A stretch of DNA of 10,773 bases from contig DAOVFN010000013.1 of NCBI GenBank assembly GCA_030672885.1, positions 1-10,773 on the forward strand, read 5' to 3'. The stretch comes from Candidatus Aenigmatarchaeota archaeon. GTDB taxonomy: Archaea; Aenigmatarchaeota; Aenigmatarchaeia; QMZP01. Shown here piece after piece: positions 6,482-10,773 of the stretch; positions within the stretch are counted from its first letter, which is position 1, and the number at the start of each line of letters is the position of its first letter. The notes under the pieces are model-generated. The model saw only the letters and a program-made list of their open reading frames with translations, searched no databases and was not told the DNA's origin. Position numbers and translations under genes: made by a program.

Positions 6482-6490
6482 TTTTAAATA
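6482..6490 (+). promoter_or_regulatory. Proximal TATA box for carA
   Basis: TTTTAAATA lies 33-41 nt before ATG 6523, within an AT-rich tract. The predicted transcript start is near 6513, giving a leader of about 10 nt. carA may therefore have two promoters, this one and the one at 6349. Confidence 0.5.
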
Positions 6491-6522
6491 TTTTAATATC
6501 TACTTAGTTGTGGGTCCTTATC

Positions 6523-7602
6523 ATGTATTCTGCATTGGCACTGAGAGACGGAACGGTTTTTGTGGGAATGGGCTTCGGCGCTTCCTGCAAGGTCTCTGGT
6601 GAGGTTGTCTTCAACACCGGCATGGCCGGATACACCGAGAGCATAACAGACCCGTCATACTGGGGACAGATTCTCGTTCAGACATATCCCTTGATAGGAA
6701 ACTACGGGGTTTCCAGAAATGATTTCGAGTCCGATGGCCCGAGGATAACAGGATACGTGATCTCCCAGCTCTGCGCCGAGCCCTCGCACCACTCCTCTGA
6801 AAAAACCCTGGATGCATGGCTCAGGGAAAGCGGCATCCCGGGAATCCAAGGAGTGGATACCAGGGCCCTGACCAAGATAATCAGGAATAAGGGAACCATA
6901 CCCGGCATCCTCCAGGTATCTGATAAAGAGATAGATATCAATGCGCTGAAAGAGGATGCCAGCAAGGTCAGCGACCCGAATGAACGAGACCTCACCATGG
7001 AGGTCACGAGGGATTCTATTGCTGTCTTTGGCAAAGGAAGAACCAGGATTGCGCTCATAGACTGCGGGACAAAGAGTAGCATAATAGACTCCCTGGCATC
7101 CCTGGGCATGCAGGTCATCGTCTTTCCTGTGGACACCCCATTTGACACGATAATGGAGCATGCACCGGGGGGCCTGGTCATATCAAACGGTCCGGGAGAC
7201 CCCAAGAAATGCATGGCTGTGAAAGCAGCAAGGGCATCCCTGGAGCACGGCCTGCCGACAATGGGTGTGTGCATGGGCAACCAGGTGCTCGGCCTTGCCG
7301 CAGGGGCTGACACGTACAAGCTCAAGTTCGGCCACAGGTCACAGAACCAGCCCTGCATAGAGGCCGGCACAAAGCGCTGCTACATAACATCCCAGAACCA
7401 CGGCTTTGCCATAGACGCAAAGACCCTTCCAGAGGACTGGAAGGAGTGGTTCGTCAATGCCAATGACAGGAGCAACGAGGGGATAATACATAAGAGAAAA
7501 CCCTTCATGTCTGTGCAGTTCCATCCTGAGGCATCCCCGGGGCCAGTGGATACCGGGTTCCTCTTTGAGCGATTCGCAAAGGTGGTGAAGAATGAAGCCT
7601 AA
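6523..7602 (+). CDS. carA: Carbamoyl-phosphate synthetase small (glutaminase) subunit
   Basis: This 359-residue protein is a complete CarA. The N-terminal CPSase domain contains Gly-Glu-Val-Val-Phe-Asn-Thr-Gly-Met-x-Gly-Tyr-x-Glu. The C-terminal class I glutamine amidotransferase domain has Ser-Asn-Gly-Pro-Gly-Asp-Pro, nucleophile Cys250 in Gly-Val-Cys-Met-Gly-Asn-Gln, and His334 and Glu336 in Phe-His-Pro-Glu-Ala. It releases ammonia from glutamine and channels it to CarB to make carbamoyl phosphate in the cytoplasm. ATG 6523 fits the family start; a TTG at 6508 would add five residues with no support. The last 11 nt overlap the start of a small HTH-like gene, at a place where carB would normally begin. 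Confidence 0.96.
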   Translation: MYSALALRDGTVFVGMGFGASCKVSGEVVFNTGMAGYTESITDPSYWGQILVQTYPLIGNYGVSRNDFESDGPRITGYVISQLCAEPSHHSSEKTLDAWLRESGIPGIQGVDTRALTKIIRNKGTIPGILQVSDKEIDINALKEDASKVSDPNERDLTMEVTRDSIAVFGKGRTRIALIDCGTKSSIIDSLASLGMQVIVFPVDTPFDTIMEHAPGGLVISNGPGDPKKCMAVKAARASLEHGLPTMGVCMGNQVLGLAAGADTYKLKFGHRSQNQPCIEAGTKRCYITSQNHGFAIDAKTLPEDWKEWFVNANDRSNEGIIHKRKPFMSVQFHPEASPGPVDTGFLFERFAKVVKNEA

Positions 7603-7876
7603 AGAGGTTCGCTTTTGGGAATTACCTGACTCAGCTAGATTTCTCTTAAATCGGGAATTCTCCTTAAGATTGTTTGATAATGCCGCAAAGGGAGATTATC
7701 ACAGACTGGCAAACAAACTGAGCATTTCATATCATTATATTCATCGCTTAAGGCGGTCATTATATTCTATCCCAAAGAACATGTTAATTAGAATCTCGGG
7801 TTTAGCGGGAGAAGATTTAATAAGGATAGAGAGAAAAGCGGCATTGTTGAGAAAGTGGGGAAAGTGCGCCCAATAG
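7592..7876 (+). CDS. Small AT-rich HTH-like protein inserted between carA and carB
   Basis: I do not recognise a named family for this 94-residue, very basic protein. Residues about 32-62 look like a helix-turn-helix: Leu-Ala-Asn-Lys-Leu-Ser-Ile-Ser-Tyr-His-Tyr-Ile-His-Arg-Leu-Arg, then Ser-Ile-Pro-Lys-Asn-Met-Leu. This resembles, from memory, DNA-binding modules found in archaeal homing-endonuclease-type proteins, but no LAGLIDADG catalytic motif is present. A strong ribosome-binding site, GGTGGTGA at 7581-7588, lies in the carA end, and the gene overlaps carA by 11 nt. Its base composition (37% G+C at 7621-7800) and codons (TTA, ATT, TCA) differ sharply from carA and carB, which points to transfer. 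Its first six codons resemble the carB start. It may be a mobile-element protein, a regulator, or a remnant. Confidence 0.65.
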   Translation: MKPKEVRFWELPDSARFLLNREFSLRLFDNAAKGDYHRLANKLSISYHYIHRLRRSLYSIPKNMLIRISGLAGEDLIRIERKAALLRKWGKCAQ

Positions 7877-7927
7877 GGCATTCTTATGGAAAAAAAGGGG
7901 GTAGCATGAAGTGAAACCAAAAAAGGT
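7592..7927 (+). repeat. Imperfect 17-nt direct repeat of a carB-like start
   Basis: Bases 7592-7608 and 7911-7927 match at 13 of 17 positions and encode Met-Lys-Pro-Lys-Glu-Val and Met-Lys-Pro-Lys-Lys-Val. The first copy starts the small HTH-like gene and overlaps the carA stop; the second starts carB. The span covers both copies. It may mark the ancestral carB start duplicated during insertion, or be chance. Confidence 0.4.
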
Positions 7928-10773
7928 CTTAGTGCTGGGCAGCGGAGCTCTTAAAATTGGCCAGGCGGGTGAAAATCCTTTAGGTCATTGACCTATTGGG
8001 TCTCCAATTCGACTACTCCGGCTCTCAGGCAATCAAGGCCCTCAAGGAAGAGGATACGAAAGTCGTGCTCATAAACCCGAACATAGCAACAGTCCAGACC
8101 TCGGATTACATGGCCGACAGTGTATATTTCCTTCCCATAGAATCCTGTTTCGTAAGGGGCGTCATAGAAAAGGAGAGGCCTGACGGCATCCTGCTCTCTT
8201 TTGGTGGACAGACCGCGCTCAATGTGGGCATGGAGCTCGCTGACTCAGGTTTCCTGAAGAGGCACGGCATCAAGGTACTGGGCACGCCCGTGGAGGCCAT
8301 AAGGGACACCGAGGACAGGAACATCTTTGTCAGGAAGCTTACAGAAATTGGCATGAAGACCCCCAGAAGCATCGCTGTCACAAGCCTGAAAGATGCGCTC
8401 AGCGCAGCAGAGAAGATAGGCTATCCCGTCATGGCAAGGGCGGCCTATGTCCTGGGGGGAAAGGGAAGCGGCATATCCAAGAACACAAAGGCCCTTGAGG
8501 AAAGGGTGAGAAAGGCGCTGAGCCATAGCAGCCAGGTCCTCATAGAGGAATACCTGGAGGGCTGGAAGGAAATCGAGTACGAGGTCGTCAGGGACAGCGC
8601 GGACAACTGCATAACAGTATGCAACATGGAGAACTTCGATCCCATGGGAATACATACCGGAGAGAGCATAGTGGTCGCACCGTCACAGACACTCACCAAT
8701 CACGAATACCAGAAGCTCAGGGAGATATCGATAAGGCTCATCAGGCACATCGGGGTTGTGGGGGAATGCAACGTACAGTTCGCGCTTGACCCTGAATCAG
8801 ATGACTACAGAATCATAGAGGTCAATGCCAGGCTCTCAAGGAGCTCTGCACTGGCAAGCAAAGCCACTGGTTACCCCCTTGCGTTCATAGCAACAAAGCT
8901 CGCGCTGGGATACAACCTTCACGAGCTTGAGAATTCCATAACCAGAAAGACCATGGCATGCTTCGAGCCAGCACTGGACTACCTGGTAGTCAAGGTTCCG
9001 AGATGGGACCTCCAGAAGTTCGGCATGGTGAACAAGAGACTGGGCTCTGAGATGAAGTCAGTGGGCGAGGTCATGTCCATAGGCAAGTCATTCGAGGAGG
9101 CACTGCAGAAGGCCATAAGGATGCTCGAGATAGGCATGAATGGCATGGTGTGCAATCCAGGCATAACATTCAGTGACATTGAAAGGGAACTGAGAAAACC
9201 CACTGACCAGAGGGTGTTCGCCATAACCAGGGCCCTGAAAGCAGGGCTTTCTGTTGACAGGATACACAACCTCTCCAAGATTGACATGTGGTTCATATAC
9301 AAAATAAAGAACATAGTGGACATAGAATCCAGGCTCAGAGACACCAGGCAGGAAAAGCTCCCGGAAGGGCTTCTTCTCGAGGCCAAGCAAGCGGGCTTCT
9401 CTGACACGCAATTGGGAATGCTTCTGGACGCAGATGAACTCAGCGTGAGAGGGCTCAGGAAGGACATGGGTATCCTTCCCATGGTCAAGCAGATTGATAC
9501 CCTGGCAGCCGAGTACCCTGCATCGACCAACTATCTCTACCTGACATATCACGGCACAGAGGATGACATTGGTTTCAGGGACAGGAAACAGGTCATGGTT
9601 CTGGGTTCAGGTGCCTACAGGATCGGCTCCTCTGTTGAATTCGACTGGTGCTGCGTCAATGCAGTGACCACGCTCAGAAAACTCGGGTACAGGACAATCA
9701 TGCTCAACAACAACCCCGAGACCGTGAGCACCGACTATGACACGTGCGACAAGCTCTATTTTGACGAGCTCAGCTTCGAGGCTGTGATGGACATCTATGA
9801 AAAAGAGAATCCCCTGGGCATGATAGTTTCCATGGGAGGACAGATACCGAACAACCTTGCAATGAAGTGCCGCAAACAGGGGGCCATGATTCTGGGAACC
9901 TCTCCTGAAGATATAGACCGCGCAGAGGACAGGCACAAATTCTCCAGCCTCTTGGACGGGCTCGGGATAGACCAGCCTCCATGGAAGGAACTTGCCAGCA
10001 TAGATAATGCCAGGGAATTCTGCAATAAAGTGGGTTATCCTGTACTTGTAAGGCCGTCCTATGTACTGTCCGGCTCTGCTATGAACGTGGTCTTTGACGA
10101 AGGGAGCCTTGAGCGGTACATCAGAAAGGCATCAGATGTCTCCAGGGAGCATCCTGTTGTCATAAGCAAGTACATCCAGAATGCCCGGGAAGTGGAGATA
10201 GACGCTGTGGCTGACAGTGGTGAGGTCGTGGCCTGGGCTGTCTCAGAGCACGTGGAGAATGCTGGCGTGCATTCAGGGGATGCCACCATAGTCCTGCCTC
10301 CCCAGAAAACATATATGGAAACAGTAAAGAGGATAAGGGACGTCACCGGGAGGATAGCCAGGGCTCTCAGAATAACAGGCCCGTTCAACATCCAGTTCAT
10401 TGCCAAGGACAACCACATCATGGTCATAGAGTGCAACCTCAGGTCATCGCGCTCGTTTCCGTTTGTTTCCAAGATTCTCAAGAGCAACTTCATAGACATT
10501 GCCACCAGTGTCATAATGGGCAGAAAGGCCAGGAGCGACAGGAGCATGTGGGACATAGACTACGTCGGCGTGAAGGCCCCGCAGTTCTCATTCTCCAGGC
10601 TCAGGGGAGCTGATCCCACACTCAGCGTGGAGATGTCATCCACGGGCGAGGTGGCCTGCATAGGCGACGACCTCGAGGAAGCCTTCCTGAAGTCCATGCT
10701 CTCCACAGGATACAGAATCCCCAAGAAAAACATACTGGTGACGCTCAGCGGGACCGAGGACAAGGTAAAGATG
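7911..10773 (+). CDS. carB: Carbamoyl-phosphate synthetase large subunit, with candidate 34-nt intron, 3' truncated by window end
   Basis: CarB makes carbamoyl phosphate from bicarbonate, ammonia and two ATP, using CarA as glutaminase. Proposed coding parts are 7911-7973 and 8008 to the window end, 943 residues so far; the full family length is about 1050-1070, so the C-terminal regulatory domain is cut off. Exon 1 reads [12 protein letters not shown] and ends Gly-Gln-Ala-Gly-Glu; exon 2 opens Phe-Asp-Tyr-Ser-Gly-Ser-Gln-Ala. The first ATP-grasp half has Arg165 and the Gly-Gly-Lys-Gly-Ser-Gly loop; the second half starts near residue 553 with an uninterrupted copy of the same motif. GTG 7911 has GGGGG at 7897-7901 and is the only start in frame, as TAG lies at 7902-7904. 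Unspliced, translation stops at TGA 7989-7991 after 26 codons. Confidence 0.93.
7974..8007 (+). other. Candidate 34-nt archaeal mRNA intron in carB (bulge-helix-bulge)
   Basis: Seen: 34 nt with an in-frame TGA that also shift the frame separate Gly-Gln-Ala-Gly-Glu from Phe-Asp-Tyr-Ser-Gly. Manual fold: outer helix 7963-7967 with 8010-8014 (one G-A mismatch); central 4-nt helix 7968-7971 with 8002-8005 (one U-U mismatch); 5' bulge AAA at 7972-7974; inner helix 7975-7978 with 7998-8001, a UU/UU internal loop, then a perfect 6-bp stem 7981-7986 with 7990-7995; and 3' bulge AAUU at 8006-8009. Cutting each bulge after its second base gives 7973/7974 and 8007/8008, exactly the junction that restores the protein. 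Shifts of one or two A residues leave the mRNA unchanged, so sequence alone cannot exclude those positions. Confidence 0.8.

Noticed and set aside
6396..6602. Short plus-strand frame with a hydrophobic N-terminus upstream of carA
   Set aside because: It overlaps the start of carA by 80 nt in another frame, has no ribosome-binding site, and loses protein-like character after the first 25 residues.
7974..8007. Programmed translational bypassing (phage T4 gene 60 type) as the explanation of both gaps
   Set aside because: Bypassing needs matching take-off and landing triplets. At the junctions these would be GAA and CAA in carB and CAT and AAC in aIF5B, which do not match. The bulge-helix-bulge-like folds explain the gaps better. 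I cannot exclude it without RNA data.
7911..8010. carB as a pseudogene or assembly error
   Set aside because: More than 920 codons downstream are intact and show all expected motifs, and a similar structured insertion occurs in aIF5B. An insertion error of 34 nt that folds so as to mark the exact repair junction is unlikely.

Overview
The window looks archaeal. It carries an archaeal-type translation factor aIF5B, an Mre11-like nuclease, a stand-alone gatC, an exosortase/archaeosortase-family membrane protease, TATA-box promoters, short or absent leaders, and heavy use of AGG/AGA and ATA codons. Lineage cannot be fixed by eye. A DPANN-type or other archaeal metagenome contig is plausible, but that is inference. 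Most genes are fairly GC-rich (about 60% G+C in two 60-base blocks I counted); one tract between carA and carB is clearly AT-rich (66 of 180 bases G+C at 7621-7800).

Layout: the 3' part of mre11 (2-841), gatC (848-1132) and an archaeosortase-like gene (1156-1749) run on the plus strand. They converge on, and overlap, a minus-strand pair: a Nudix hydrolase (1730-2197) and aIF5B (2187-3959). Upstream of aIF5B lie a truncated tnpB transposon remnant (4058-4297, minus) and non-coding sequence. A two-gene ABC exporter (4590-6334, plus) follows, then a promoter region rich in inverted repeats, then carA (6523-7602), a small AT-rich HTH-like gene (7592-7876) and carB (7911 to the window end). CarA and CarB together would form carbamoyl-phosphate synthetase for pyrimidine and arginine synthesis.

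The main discovery is that two unrelated housekeeping genes are each interrupted near the 5' end by a short insertion with an in-frame stop. In aIF5B, 30 nt (3885-3914) split the G1 GTPase motif between Gly-His and Val-Asp-His-Gly-Lys-Thr. In carB, 34 nt (7974-8007) split the conserved Gly-Gln-Ala-Gly-Glu / Phe-Asp-Tyr-Ser-Gly-Ser motif and also shift the frame. Removing either insertion exactly restores the family consensus. Both RNAs can be folded by hand into a bulge-helix-bulge-like structure, the substrate of the archaeal tRNA-splicing endonuclease, and in both the predicted cuts fall at or beside the junction that repairs the protein. I therefore annotate both as candidate archaeal mRNA introns, not as pseudogenes. 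The well-established precedent I know is the cbf5 intron of some Crenarchaeota.

A second oddity is the AT-rich block between carA and carB. It holds the small HTH-like gene, a second copy of a Met-Lys-Pro-Lys-x-Val start, and apparently the first exon and intron of carB. This suggests that the carB 5' end was remodelled by a mobile or foreign segment.
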